A stretch of DNA of 53,695 nt from Candidatus Gastranaerophilales bacterium. Lineage in GTDB: Bacteria; Cyanobacteriota; Vampirovibrionia; Gastranaerophilales; Gastranaerophilaceae. Location: the NCBI GenBank assembly GCA_900766355.1, contig CAAFVD010000059.1, forward strand, positions 1-53,695. The letters are read 5' to 3'. The notes under the pieces are model-generated. The model did no database searches. It was not told the origin of the DNA and saw only the letters and a list, made by a program, of their open reading frames with translations. Position 1 is the stretch's first letter, and every line of letters starts with the position of its first letter. Positions 1-8,340 of the stretch are shown here, one piece after another. The position numbers and the translations under genes were made by a program.

Positions 1-123
1 AGAGATACAGATGTAGCATCAGAATCATCAAACTTTATTAAGGCTCAAATTTTGCAACAAGCATCAGCAAGTTTGTTGACAACTGCTAACCAAACACCAT
101 CTATCGCACTTAATTTAATCTAA
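1..123 (+). CDS. Flagellin, C-terminal end only (cut by window edge)
   Basis: The first 40 codons are open and end in TAA. They encode the flagellin C-terminal D0 helix, with the typical run DTDVASESSNFIKAQILQQA and an end in ALNLI. This is closer to the canonical flagellin tail than the tail of the next gene (SSSADNIKSQILKQ), so the two are non-identical tandem paralogues. The rest of the gene lies outside the window. The protein would be exported by the flagellar type III apparatus and polymerised in the filament. Confidence 0.9.
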   Translation, partial: RDTDVASESSNFIKAQILQQASASLLTTANQTPSIALNLI

Positions 124-270
124 TTAGATTAATTTTTGTTACAAAATTTCAGTTTACTGATTTAAAGGGTATAAAAAAATCTTTATTATAAATAGAGAGT
201 ATCGTATTTACAATTAAATAAAAGAGAGAATAAGGATTATTTTCCCACATTTGAAAGGAGTATCAGACAA

Positions 271-1113
271 ATGGCTCTAACTATAAATACTAATTTGGGG
301 TCTTTGATTGTTAAAAAAGATTTGCAAACTGCAACAAATAATTTGCATAAAGCATTGAAACAAGCAAAGCTTTCAGAAAGTATAAAAAATATTGCAGCGA
401 TTAATCAACAATCATCTATTGTAGACGATAAGGTTGATACACAGTTAAATGCAATTAGTGTAGCTCAAGATAATGTAGCTATAGGTTCAGGAATGTTATC
501 AACTGCAGATAACAATTTTGATGTTATATCTACACAATTTAATAGAATCAAAACATTTGTTAAAGAAATGGAATCTGGAAAAATATCAGAATCTGTTGCT
601 AAAACAAAAATAAAAGAGTCTTTAGATGCAATAGACGTAATTGCACAAGGCACAGAGTTTAATGGTGTAAAACTATTAGATGGAAATGATGAAGAAGTAA
701 AACTACAAATAGGTACGGATAAATCTGATGATAGTAAAATCTCTATTGGTTCAGAAATCTTTTTAGATTCTAAATCTGAGGCTTTAATTGGTATGTCAAA
801 AGATGATTTTGTGTCATTATTAACTGGTGATGAAAACGGTTATTCAAAAGTATATGATATTTTGACTAATGCATCTAATACGGTTGATGTTCGTAAAACA
901 AATATTGCGAAAATCCAAAATAGACTAGATGCTACGGCAGATTCACTAGATGTTCAATATGCAAATATTGCATCTTCAATGTCAACAATGAGAGATACAG
1001 ATGTTGCATCGTCATCTGCTGATAATATCAAATCTCAGATTTTGAAACAGGCATCAGCAACACTTGTTTCAACTGCAAATCAGTCGCCATCGACTGCAAT
1101 TAATTTAATCTAA
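271..1113 (+). CDS. Divergent flagellin
   Basis: 280 residues. The N-terminus MALTINTNLGSL and the C-terminal RDTDVAS... tail ending AINLI are the flagellin D0 helices. GTEFNGVKLLDG (about residue 129) is the usual D1 signature. The block LSSGLRINSAKDDAAGLAI that most flagellins carry around residues 40-60 is not recognisable; it is replaced by a sequence rich in Ile, Ala and Gln. The usual D1 stretch resembling QRMRELAVQ reads FNRIKTFVKEM. Start supported by GAAAGGAG upstream. It follows another flagellin by about 150 bases and is closed by a strong hairpin. It may be a minor filament protein or a flagellin-fold hook-filament component; a normal filament subunit is also possible. Confidence 0.9.
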   Translation: MALTINTNLGSLIVKKDLQTATNNLHKALKQAKLSESIKNIAAINQQSSIVDDKVDTQLNAISVAQDNVAIGSGMLSTADNNFDVISTQFNRIKTFVKEMESGKISESVAKTKIKESLDAIDVIAQGTEFNGVKLLDGNDEEVKLQIGTDKSDDSKISIGSEIFLDSKSEALIGMSKDDFVSLLTGDENGYSKVYDILTNASNTVDVRKTNIAKIQNRLDATADSLDVQYANIASSMSTMRDTDVASSSADNIKSQILKQASATLVSTANQSPSTAINLI

Positions 1114-1136
1114 TAAATAATAAATTATTTTTAATC

Positions 1137-1191
1137 AAAACTCTAAAACTGACTATTTTTATTATGGTTTGTGTTTAGAGTTTTGTTTGTT
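1137..1191 (+). terminator. Intrinsic terminator after flagellin
   Basis: Perfect 11-bp inverted repeat: AAAACTCTAAA at 1137-1147 and TTTAGAGTTTT at 1174-1184, loop of 26 bases, followed by GTTTGTTTTT. It ends the flagellin transcript before the lipid-synthesis locus. Confidence 0.75.
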
Positions 1192-1289
1192 TTTAGTCTA
1201 AATTTATGTTTATTTAGCTTGCTAAACTTTACATCTTTGGTTTAAATGATAAACTCATAATATAGGAAGATTGTAAAAGGAGAAATTTA

Positions 1290-1535
1290 ATGGCTCAACA
1301 ATATATTCCACAACCAAAGACTAGAACGGCTTTAGTTTTATTTTTGAAAGGTGCAGCAACACCTGTTGTATTATATTTCGATAATCCTCAAGCTGTTTAT
1401 CAAGAGTTTAAGCAACTTATGAAAAGTCCTTCACCTGTACTTGTAGAAAAAGAAGCGAATGGACCTGTTAAGAAAATTTGTTTTGTTTCAACTCAGATTG
1501 CAAGTTTAGTTTTACAGGACGAAGTATATGGATAA
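1290..1535 (+). CDS. Small conserved-looking protein of unknown function, upstream of DUF177
   Basis: 81 residues, not recognised. It has an N-terminal KTRTALVLFLKG strand-like segment and no signal peptide or membrane helix. The start has AGGAG seven bases upstream. Its stop overlaps the start of the DUF177 gene by 8 bases, which points to translational coupling and shared transcription with the yceD-rpmF-plsX-fab genes. The text VVLYFDNPQAVYQEFKQL suggests a small alpha/beta fold that binds something, but no function can be assigned. Confidence 0.75.
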   Translation: MAQQYIPQPKTRTALVLFLKGAATPVVLYFDNPQAVYQEFKQLMKSPSPVLVEKEANGPVKKICFVSTQIASLVLQDEVYG

Positions 1536-2010
1536 GGTAAAAATTTCTGAGATAGAAAACTCTAAGGATAAATTTTTACATTTGGATATAGAGGACAGTT
1601 TATTAGAACCGCAAGCAGATTTAAAAGCTTCTCTTGATATTACACCGTTAGGTGATTTTATATCGGTCAAAGGTCACGTAGAAGGTGTTGCTAAGCTAAC
1701 TTGTGATTTATGTCTAAAAGAGTTCGATTACAAGTTGGACTTTGATGTAGATGAAATGTATGCGAAAAATACAGTCTATGATGGTGAAAAGCAAGAAATA
1801 GAGATAAAAGACGGACAATTCGTTATAGATTTGAATGGCTCTGATGAAATTGATATTTATGACTTATTGTATCAATCTGTAATATTAGAGTTACCAAATA
1901 AAAAAGTTTGTGGTATAAATTGTAAAGAGGATTTCTTTGAAAAAGATGATTCTTTTAAGGTTCATGATGAAAGAATGGACATATTTAAAACAATAAAGAT
2001 AGAAAAATAG
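1528..2010 (+). CDS. yceD: DUF177/YceD family protein
   Basis: 160 residues. The family (PF02620) typically sits directly upstream of rpmF and has been linked to 23S rRNA accumulation. Visible signatures are the central Cys pair in LTCDLCLKEF (about residues 58-67), the acidic DIYDLLYQSVILELP segment, and a C-terminal CGINCKEDF Cys pair. The two Cys pairs could bind a metal, as seen in many members. It overlaps the preceding gene by 8 bases and is 31 bases before rpmF. Confidence 0.85.
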   Translation: MDKVKISEIENSKDKFLHLDIEDSLLEPQADLKASLDITPLGDFISVKGHVEGVAKLTCDLCLKEFDYKLDFDVDEMYAKNTVYDGEKQEIEIKDGQFVIDLNGSDEIDIYDLLYQSVILELPNKKVCGINCKEDFFEKDDSFKVHDERMDIFKTIKIEK

Positions 2011-2041
2011 TCGAAGTAATATATAGAAAGGTATAAGGAAA

Positions 2042-2356
2042 ATGGCAGTACCAAAGAAAAGAACAGGACATAGCGCACAAGGAAAAAGAAGAGCAAATTG
2101 GAAGGCTACAAAACCTGAAACAACTATTTGTTCAAATTGTGGAGAACCAGTTTTAACTCACACAGTATGTACAGCTTGTGGACACTACAAAGGTGAACCT
2201 GTAAGTTTAAAAGATAAAAAAGTAGAAGTTAAAGAAGAAAAGAAAGCAACAAAGAAATCAACAAAAAAAGCTGCTAAAGAAGAAGTAGCAGTTGAAGAAA
2301 CAAAAGTTGAAGAAACTGTTGTAGAAGAAAAAGAAGAAAAATCTACTGAAGAATAA
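2042..2356 (+). CDS. rpmF: 50S ribosomal protein L32 with acidic/basic C-terminal tail
   Basis: 104 residues; bacterial L32 is usually near 57-60. The first 55 residues are a standard L32: MAVPKKRTGHSAQGKRRANW, then a four-Cys zinc ribbon CSNC...CTAC (about residues 31-47) and HYKG. Residues about 56-104 form an added Lys/Glu-rich low-complexity tail (KATKKSTKKAAKEE, VEETKVEE). The gene is in the canonical yceD-rpmF-plsX order with AAGGAAA before ATG. The reading frame is clean, so the tail is genuinely encoded and is not a frameshift. Confidence 0.95.
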   Translation: MAVPKKRTGHSAQGKRRANWKATKPETTICSNCGEPVLTHTVCTACGHYKGEPVSLKDKKVEVKEEKKATKKSTKKAAKEEVAVEETKVEETVVEEKEEKSTEE

Positions 2357-2380
2357 TAACAAAGCATAGAAGAGGACGAG

Positions 2381-3436
2381 ATGACAAGAATAGCTATTGA
2401 TGCAATGGGTGGTGACCACGCTCCTTTTGAGATAGTTGCCGGTGCAGTTTGGGGTGCAGCCGAATATGGTGTTGGACTTGAATTGGTAGGTAAGCAAGAT
2501 CAAATAGAGCAAGTATTGGATCAAATTGACCAAGAGGGTATATACTCTGATTGTGGTAAAGGCGGAAAAAAGAGAAGAATCCGTGTAGATGTTAAAAAAC
2601 TAGATATCAAAATTACTCACGCATCAGAAATTATTGAAATGGGAGAAGCTCCAGGGCAAGCTATTCGTAAGAAAAAGAAATCATCTATCGTTCTAGCAGT
2701 TGATGCAGTTGCTAAAGGTAGTTCTGACGCAGTAGTTGCTGCAGGTTCTACAGGTGCAGCTATGGCATCAAGTTTGTTTGGGTTGGGTAGAATACCTGGA
2801 ATTGAAAGACCAGCAATTGCGGTTACATTACCTACTATGAAGAAGCCTATTGTTGTAATTGACGCAGGTGCAAATAGTAGTTGTACTCCTCAGATGTTAA
2901 AACAGTTTGCTATTATGGGATTGACATTCTCAAAGAATGTTTTGGGTGTTGAAAATCCAAGAGTAGGTGTTTTGAACATTGGTGAAGAAGCTGGTAAGGG
3001 TAATGAACTTGCTCAAAATACATACAAATTATTAGAACAAGAACAAGATAATATGAATTTTGTCGGTAACATTGAAGGTAGAGAAATCTTCTTGAATGTT
3101 TGTGATGTTATTGTTTGTGATGGTTTTGTTGGTAATGTTGCGTTGAAGATTACAGAAGGTACTTCTTCAATGTTATTTAGAATGATAAAAGCAGAATTCA
3201 AATCTGATTTTGTAGGTGCAATTATCGGTATGCTTGCAAAACCATTTATGAAACGTATTTATGAAAAAATAAATTATGAAGAATTCGGTGGAGCTTTGCT
3301 TTTGGGGGTTAAGGGTATAACAATTATTTCTCATGGCAGAAGTAAAGCATACGCTATTAAAAATGCCGTTAGAGTAGCAAAAGAAGCTGTTGAAAAAGGC
3401 GTTAATAGAAAAATTTCAGAATTTATAGAGGGCTAG
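2381..3436 (+). CDS. plsX: Phosphate acyltransferase PlsX
   Basis: 351 residues. PlsX converts acyl-ACP to acyl-phosphate, the acyl donor for PlsY in phospholipid synthesis, at the inner face of the membrane. Family signatures are IAIDAMGGDHAP at the N-terminus, the segment VAAGSTGAAMASSLF, VIDAGANS, VGVLNIGEE and the C-terminal GGALLLGVKG. A basic insert (GKGGKKRRIRVDVKK, about residues 61-75) makes it slightly longer than most members. The start has GAGGACG upstream. It lies 24 bases after rpmF and 8 bases before fabH, so they are almost certainly one transcript. Confidence 0.97.
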   Translation: MTRIAIDAMGGDHAPFEIVAGAVWGAAEYGVGLELVGKQDQIEQVLDQIDQEGIYSDCGKGGKKRRIRVDVKKLDIKITHASEIIEMGEAPGQAIRKKKKSSIVLAVDAVAKGSSDAVVAAGSTGAAMASSLFGLGRIPGIERPAIAVTLPTMKKPIVVIDAGANSSCTPQMLKQFAIMGLTFSKNVLGVENPRVGVLNIGEEAGKGNELAQNTYKLLEQEQDNMNFVGNIEGREIFLNVCDVIVCDGFVGNVALKITEGTSSMLFRMIKAEFKSDFVGAIIGMLAKPFMKRIYEKINYEEFGGALLLGVKGITIISHGRSKAYAIKNAVRVAKEAVEKGVNRKISEFIEG

Positions 3437-3444
3437 AGGTTAAA

Positions 3445-4455
3445 ATGACAAATAAATTGATTCCGTTACGTATTGCTGGGGTAGGTTATTCATTACCTGA
3501 AACAGTAGTTACAAATGATGACTTAACAAAACTGTATGAAACATCAGACGAATGGATTTATTCAAGAACAGGAATCAAGGAAAGACGTTTGGTTTCTGGC
3601 GAAGAAAATGCTATTGATTTAGGCTTCAAGGCTGCAAAAAATGCTATTGAAAAAGCTGGTATTAATCCAGAAGAAATTGATTTGATATTGGCAGCATCAT
3701 CTGCACCTCCTGATTTGTATCCAGCAATAGCTTGTCATATTCACAAAAGATTAGAAATATCAAAACCTGTTCCTGCATTTGATATTACTGCTGCTTGCTC
3801 AGGACTTATTTATGGGTTGAGTATTGCAAAGGCTTATATTGCATCAGGCATGTATAAAAAAATATTAATAGTTGCTACTGATAACAATTCAAGATTGTTG
3901 GATTGGACAGACAGAGGTACATCAATTTTATTTGGTGACGGTGCTGGTGCTATGGTTGTTACTGAAGCCGAAGATGGAGTTGATGATATTATCGCTATTG
4001 ATATCAAAGCTGATGGTAACTTTGGACATTTGATTGAATTACCGTTTTCTGGCAAGAATTGTCCTTTAGTTGAACCAAATGAAGTTCGTCCTGCAGGAAT
4101 TAAAATGAATGGTCGTGGGGTTTATACTTTTGTTGCAAAGGTTTTACCTCAGTATGTTGAACAATTACTTGCAGATGCTGGGGTTAAGGCTGAAGATATT
4201 GATTATTTAATTCCTCACCAAGCAAATATGAGAATTATTCAAGCAGTTCAAGAAAGACTTGGATATTCTGATGAAAAAGTTATTTCAAACATAAAATATT
4301 ATGGAAACACATCAGCTGCATCAATTCCTATTGCAATGGCAGAAGGTGTTGAAAAGGGCAAGGTAAAACTTCCTTCAACTGCAGTATTATGTGGTTTTGG
4401 TGCTGGCATGACATGGGGTGGTGCCATTGTTAGATTGAGAGAAGGTATTTGTTAG
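3445..4455 (+). CDS. fabH: 3-oxoacyl-ACP synthase III
   Basis: 336 residues. FabH condenses acetyl-CoA (or another short acyl-CoA) with malonyl-ACP to start fatty-acid synthesis. The Cys-His-Asn triad is present in FDITAACSGLIYG, LIPHQANMRII and YYGNTSAAS. The N-terminus has the SRTGIKERR motif used for CoA and ACP binding. Start has GAGG eight bases upstream and follows plsX by 8 bases. Confidence 0.97.
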   Translation: MTNKLIPLRIAGVGYSLPETVVTNDDLTKLYETSDEWIYSRTGIKERRLVSGEENAIDLGFKAAKNAIEKAGINPEEIDLILAASSAPPDLYPAIACHIHKRLEISKPVPAFDITAACSGLIYGLSIAKAYIASGMYKKILIVATDNNSRLLDWTDRGTSILFGDGAGAMVVTEAEDGVDDIIAIDIKADGNFGHLIELPFSGKNCPLVEPNEVRPAGIKMNGRGVYTFVAKVLPQYVEQLLADAGVKAEDIDYLIPHQANMRIIQAVQERLGYSDEKVISNIKYYGNTSAASIPIAMAEGVEKGKVKLPSTAVLCGFGAGMTWGGAIVRLREGIC

Positions 4456-4497
4456 AAGGTTTGGTTTAAGCTTTCTAAGGAAGATTAAGGAGTAGTA

Positions 4498-5445
4498 ATG
4501 ACTAAGAAAATAGCTTTCTTATTCCCAGGACAAGGTTCACAATCTGTGGGCATGGGAAAAGATTTGTACGATAATTATGAATCTGCAAAAAATGTTTTCG
4601 ATACTGCAGATAAAGTTTTAGGAAAAAGTATTACAAATATTTGTTTTGAAGGCCCTGAAGAAGATTTGAAACAAACAGTTAATACTCAACCTTCAATAGT
4701 TACAATGTCTATTTCAGCATTAGAAGCTTTGAAGTCAGAACTAGATATTACACCTTCTTATGTTGCAGGTCACAGTTTAGGTGAATATTGTGCAATGTAT
4801 GCTGCTGGAGTTATGTCACTAGATGATACATTAAAGCTAATCCAAAAACGTGCAGATTTGATGTCTGAAACAAAAGGTGGCTCTATGGCAGCAGTTTTGA
4901 ATGCTCCTGAAGGTGCAGTTGAAAAAGCTTTAAAAGAAGCATCTTCTGTTGGATACGTTGATGTTGCAAATTATAATTCACCTGTTCAAGTTGTTATCAC
5001 AGGTGATAGTGATGCCGTTGCAAAGGCTTCTGAATTGTTGAAGGCTGCAGGTGTAAGAAAAGTTGTTCCTTTGGCAGTTTCTGGTGCGTTCCATTCTAAA
5101 TTTATGGAAAATGCTGGTAAAGAGTTTGAAGGTTTTGTTTCTGGTTTTAGTCTTTCAGATGCAAAATTACCTGTTGTTACAAATGTAGATGCTGAACCAA
5201 CAACTATGGCATCAGAATTCAAAACAAAAATGCCTAAACAAATATATTCTTCTGTTCATTGGACACAAACAATCGAAAAAATGATTTCAGAAGGAGTTGA
5301 TACATTTATAGAAATCGGGCCAGGAAAGGTTCTTGCTGGTTTGAATAGAAAAATTAGTTCAGAAATTACTACATATAATATCTATGACAAAGAATCTTTA
5401 GAAAGTACAGTTTCAGCTTTGAGAGAACAATTAGTTGGAGTGTAA
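4498..5445 (+). CDS. fabD: Malonyl-CoA:ACP transacylase
   Basis: 315 residues. It loads malonyl groups from CoA onto ACP. It starts with IAFLFPGQGSQSVGMGKDL, contains the nucleophile elbow GHSLGEY (Ser-His pair with SGAFHSKFM), and ends with IEIGPGKVLAGL. Length and motif spacing are normal. A clear AAGGAG ribosome site precedes ATG. It lies between fabH and fabG as in many bacteria. Confidence 0.97.
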   Translation: MTKKIAFLFPGQGSQSVGMGKDLYDNYESAKNVFDTADKVLGKSITNICFEGPEEDLKQTVNTQPSIVTMSISALEALKSELDITPSYVAGHSLGEYCAMYAAGVMSLDDTLKLIQKRADLMSETKGGSMAAVLNAPEGAVEKALKEASSVGYVDVANYNSPVQVVITGDSDAVAKASELLKAAGVRKVVPLAVSGAFHSKFMENAGKEFEGFVSGFSLSDAKLPVVTNVDAEPTTMASEFKTKMPKQIYSSVHWTQTIEKMISEGVDTFIEIGPGKVLAGLNRKISSEITTYNIYDKESLESTVSALREQLVGV

Positions 5446-5491
5446 GCTGTATTTCTTAAATTTGGGGTAATATTAAAAAGGAGAAAAATAT

Positions 5492-6220
5492 ATGTCAGAT
5501 AGAAAAGTTGCACTTGTAACAGGTGGCTCAAGAGGAATCGGCAGAGGTTGTGCTTTAGAATTGGCTCGTGCTGGTTACGATATAGCTATCAATTTTGCTG
5601 GTAACGAAGAAGCCGCAAACAAGACAGTTGAAGATATCAAGGCTTTGGGTGTTGATGCAGAAGCTTTTAAATTCGATGTTTCTGATAAAGATGCTGCTGA
5701 TAACGGTGTTGCAAAAGTTCTTGAAAGATTCGGAAGAATAGACGTTTTGGTAAATAATGCAGGTATTACAAGAGATGGTTTATTCATGAGAATGTCTGCT
5801 GATAACTGGAACGCAGTTATCAATACAAACTTATCAAGTGCATTTAATGTTTCTCAACCAGTAGTTAAGGTAATGATGAAACAAAGAAGTGGTGCTATTG
5901 TTAATATGGCAAGTGTAGTTGGTGTTTCAGGTAATGCTGGTCAAGCAAATTATTCTGCAGCAAAAGCTGGGCTTATTGGTTTGACAAAAACTCTTGCTAA
6001 GGAATTAGGCTCAAGAGGTATTAGAGTTAATGCTGTTGCACCAGGGTTTATTAATACAGATATGACAAAGGATTTAGATACATCTAAGTTCTTAGATTAT
6101 ATTCCATTAAAGAGATTAGGTGAAGTTGAAGATATTGCTAAAGCCGTTAAGTTCTTAGCAGTTGATACTGATTATGTAACAGGTCAAGTGTTAGAAGTTG
6201 ATGGTGGTTTGATTATCTAG
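5492..6220 (+). CDS. fabG: 3-oxoacyl-ACP reductase
   Basis: 242 residues, a short-chain dehydrogenase. It carries the NADPH-binding TGGSRGIGRG near the N-terminus, NNAG, and the catalytic Ser-Tyr-Lys triad (NMASVVG and YSAAKAG). VNAVAPGFINTDM is the usual C-terminal signature. It catalyses the first reduction in the fatty-acid elongation cycle. AAGGAG is located about nine bases before the start. Confidence 0.97.
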   Translation: MSDRKVALVTGGSRGIGRGCALELARAGYDIAINFAGNEEAANKTVEDIKALGVDAEAFKFDVSDKDAADNGVAKVLERFGRIDVLVNNAGITRDGLFMRMSADNWNAVINTNLSSAFNVSQPVVKVMMKQRSGAIVNMASVVGVSGNAGQANYSAAKAGLIGLTKTLAKELGSRGIRVNAVAPGFINTDMTKDLDTSKFLDYIPLKRLGEVEDIAKAVKFLAVDTDYVTGQVLEVDGGLII

Positions 6221-6238
6221 TAATATATCTTAAAACAT

Positions 6239-6267
6239 TTTGCAAATTTGCTTTTAAATAGTATAAT
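6239..6267 (+). promoter_or_regulatory. Sigma-70-type promoter for acpP
   Basis: TTTGCA (6239-6244), a 17-base spacer and a perfect TATAAT (6262-6267), about 48 bases before the acpP start. It would give the abundant ACP its own transcript within the fab cluster. No start site has been mapped; the call is from the consensus match only. Confidence 0.6.
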
Positions 6268-6315
6268 TTTATAGAATAGTGATATTACATTAAGAAGAAA
6301 AAGAGGAAAACAAAC

Positions 6316-6546
6316 ATGAGTACATTAGAAAAAGTTAAAAAAGTTGTAGTTGATCAATTAAGCGTTGATGAAAATTTAGTTACTCCAGAAGCTAGTTTTA
6401 CAGCTGACTTGGGTGCTGATTCATTAGATACAGTTGAATTAGTAATGGCTTTCGAAGAAGAATTCGGTTGCGAAATTCCTGATGAAGAAGCTGAAAAAAT
6501 TCAAACAGTTCAAGATGCAGTAAATTATATTGAAGCTCATTCATAA
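6316..6546 (+). CDS. acpP: Acyl carrier protein
   Basis: 76 residues, normal length, strongly acidic. The phosphopantetheine-accepting serine lies in LGADSLDTVELVMAFEEEF (about Ser 36). It carries the growing acyl chain between the Fab enzymes encoded around it. GAGGAAAAC precedes the start. It has its own likely promoter upstream and a hairpin downstream that separates it from fabF. Confidence 0.98.
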   Translation: MSTLEKVKKVVVDQLSVDENLVTPEASFTADLGADSLDTVELVMAFEEEFGCEIPDEEAEKIQTVQDAVNYIEAHS

Positions 6547-6565
6547 TCAGTAAAGATTTTAATTG

Positions 6566-6594
6566 CGAGAGGAAGATTGCTAATTTTCCTCTCG
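6566..6594 (+). terminator. Hairpin between acpP and fabF (attenuator or mRNA-stabilising stem)
   Basis: Perfect 9-bp stem CGAGAGGAA (6566-6574) / TTCCTCTCG (6586-6594) with an 11-base loop. No U-run follows, so it is a weak intrinsic terminator at best. Its place after acpP fits partial termination or protection of a short acpP mRNA from 3' decay, giving more ACP than FabF. Confidence 0.5.
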
Positions 6595-6622
6595 TATTAG
6601 CATAAGAAGAAAAGGTAAAAAA

Positions 6623-7867
6623 ATGTCAAAAAGAAGAGTTGTAGTTACAGGTATGGGGGCAGTAACTCCTTACGGTGTAGGTGTAAAAACTTTCTGGGAT
6701 AGTATAGTTGCAGGTAAAAGTGGCATTAGCTTGTCAGAAGGTCTGGCAGAAGGTCACACTGTCCTTATTTCGGGTCAAGTAAAAGATTTTAATCCTGAAG
6801 ACTATATCAACCCTAAAGATGCAAAACGTATGGACAGATACACTCAATTTGCAATGGTCGCAGCTGATGAAGCTATTGCTGATGCAAAATTGGAAGGTGT
6901 AGATGTTGATCCATATAAAATTGGTGTTATTGTAAGTTCTGCCGCTGGTGGTTTTAGAACATTAGAAAAAAGTCATAAATCTATTTTGGATAGAGGACCT
7001 ACTAAATGTTCACCATTCACAATCCCTATGATGATTGCAGATATGGCATCAGGCAGAATTTCAATGAAATATGGTTTCAAAGGTATTAATAAAGCAGTTT
7101 TATCTGCTTGCGCAACAGGTACACACTCTATTGGTGATGCTTTTAGAGCTATCCAATATGGAGATGCTGATATTGTTGTAGCAGGTGGTTGTGAAGCTAC
7201 TATTTGTGATATCGGTATTGGTGCATTTACGGCAGCAAAAACATTGTCTAAGAGAAATGATGAACCTGAAAAGGCAAGTAGACCTTATGATAAAGACAGA
7301 GATGGTTTTATTATGTCAGAAGGTGCTGGTGTTTTAGTTCTTGAAGAATATGAAACAGCTAAAAAACGTGGCGCTCATATTTATGCAGAAGTTGTTGGCT
7401 ATGGTCAATCTGCTGATGCTTATGATATGGTTGCTCCTTGTCCAGAAGGTAAAGGTGCTACAAAAGCTATGGAATTTGCTCTTGAAGATGCAGGTATGAA
7501 ACCTGAAGATGTTCAATATGTAAATACTCATGGTACAAGTACAGGTCTTGGTGATATTGCTGAATCAAAAGCAGTTGAAAGATTGTTTGGTGATAAAGAC
7601 CATAATAAAAACCTTTATGTTTCATCAACAAAGAGTATGCACGGACATATGTTAGGTGCTACAGGTGCAGTAGAAAGTATTGCTTGTATTGAAACAATCA
7701 ATCATGATATTGTTCCTCCAACAATCAACCTTGATAATCAAGACGAAGCTGTTGGTAACTTAAATTATGTGCCACACAAAGCTCAAAAAGCTGAAGTTCA
7801 TGCGGCTTTAACAAATTCATTTGGATTTGGTGGTCATAATGCTACTTTGATTTTCAAAGAAGTATAA
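6623..7867 (+). CDS. fabF: 3-oxoacyl-ACP synthase II
   Basis: 414 residues. It elongates acyl-ACP with malonyl-ACP. The Cys-His-His triad is present: SACATGTHSIG, NTHGTSTG and KSMHGHMLGATGA. NSFGFGGHNATLIF is the usual C-terminal signature. Last gene of the fab locus, followed by a strong terminator. Confidence 0.97.
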   Translation: MSKRRVVVTGMGAVTPYGVGVKTFWDSIVAGKSGISLSEGLAEGHTVLISGQVKDFNPEDYINPKDAKRMDRYTQFAMVAADEAIADAKLEGVDVDPYKIGVIVSSAAGGFRTLEKSHKSILDRGPTKCSPFTIPMMIADMASGRISMKYGFKGINKAVLSACATGTHSIGDAFRAIQYGDADIVVAGGCEATICDIGIGAFTAAKTLSKRNDEPEKASRPYDKDRDGFIMSEGAGVLVLEEYETAKKRGAHIYAEVVGYGQSADAYDMVAPCPEGKGATKAMEFALEDAGMKPEDVQYVNTHGTSTGLGDIAESKAVERLFGDKDHNKNLYVSSTKSMHGHMLGATGAVESIACIETINHDIVPPTINLDNQDEAVGNLNYVPHKAQKAEVHAALTNSFGFGGHNATLIFKEV

Positions 7868-7892
7868 TTAAAACAAAAAATATAAAACAGAA

Positions 7893-7930
7893 ACAAGGTG
7901 GATAGATATATCTACCTTGTTTTGTTTTAT
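7893..7930 (+). terminator. Intrinsic terminator after fabF
   Basis: 12-bp stem with one G-U pair, ACAAGGTGGATA / TATCTACCTTGT, GATA loop, followed by TTTGTTTTAT. It closes the lipid-synthesis locus. Confidence 0.85.
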
Positions 7931-7945
7931 GCAAATAATTCTATA

Positions 7946-8009
7946 ATTTGGTGGTGTAATAAATCTTTTTATACTTGGGACTGGTGCCGTCCCAACCCAC
8001 GCACCAAAT
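7946..8009. repeat. MITE-like element with 8-bp inverted ends and inner hairpin
   Basis: Bounded by ATTTGGTG (7946-7953) and CACCAAAT (8002-8009), perfect inverted ends. Inside is a second stem TTGGGAC / GTCCCAA. The right 39 bases (7970-8008) recur with five differences at 53657-53695, so this is one module of a dispersed family. No open frame of its own. Noncoding RNA, repeat and MITE are all possible readings. Confidence 0.7.
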
Positions 8010-8031
8010 ATTCTTTCTTTACTGGATTACT

Positions 8032-8154
8032 TCTCTAACAAGGCTTGTATGAGATTCATCGCCTAACGGCTCTGAATGACGAATGGGTGTTTGGGATTAC
8101 TTCGGTCATTATATTCCCTCGTAATGATGTGAATTTGGCAATGTTGGTTATTTA
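8032..8154. repeat. Long direct repeat, left copy
   Basis: About 123 bases that recur at 9864-9997 with one 11-base insertion and about ten substitutions. Contains the module tATGAGATTCaTCGCC..TCTGAATGACG also seen at 40466 and 53620, and an inner stem TCATTA / TAATGA. Together with 7946-8009 it fills most of the 473-base gap between fabF and the next gene. The remaining 8155-8340 is AT-rich leader, ending in AGGAG before the next start. Confidence 0.8.
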
Positions 8155-8340
8155 ATCATTTAGTTTATTAAATCTCAATTAAGTTTTGTAAATTGTAACA
8201 AAAAATTAAAATGAATTTAACAAGGCTGAAATTCAGTTATAATGCTTGATATGTTATGATATGATGTGTCAGGACGGGCAATTTGATTTAACTTAAAGTT
8301 TTATTAGTAATATGGAATTTAATAAAATAGGAGTTATTTC

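Noticed and set aside
163..189. Sigma-28 type promoter before the flagellin gene (TAAAGGGT at 163)
   Set aside because: The downstream box (TTTATTAT) does not resemble GCCGATAA, so it is not supported even though a FliA-like factor is encoded here.
2185..2533. Ser/Phe-rich minus-strand frames over rpmF and plsX
   Set aside because: They mirror the Lys/Glu tail of L32 and have no start signals.
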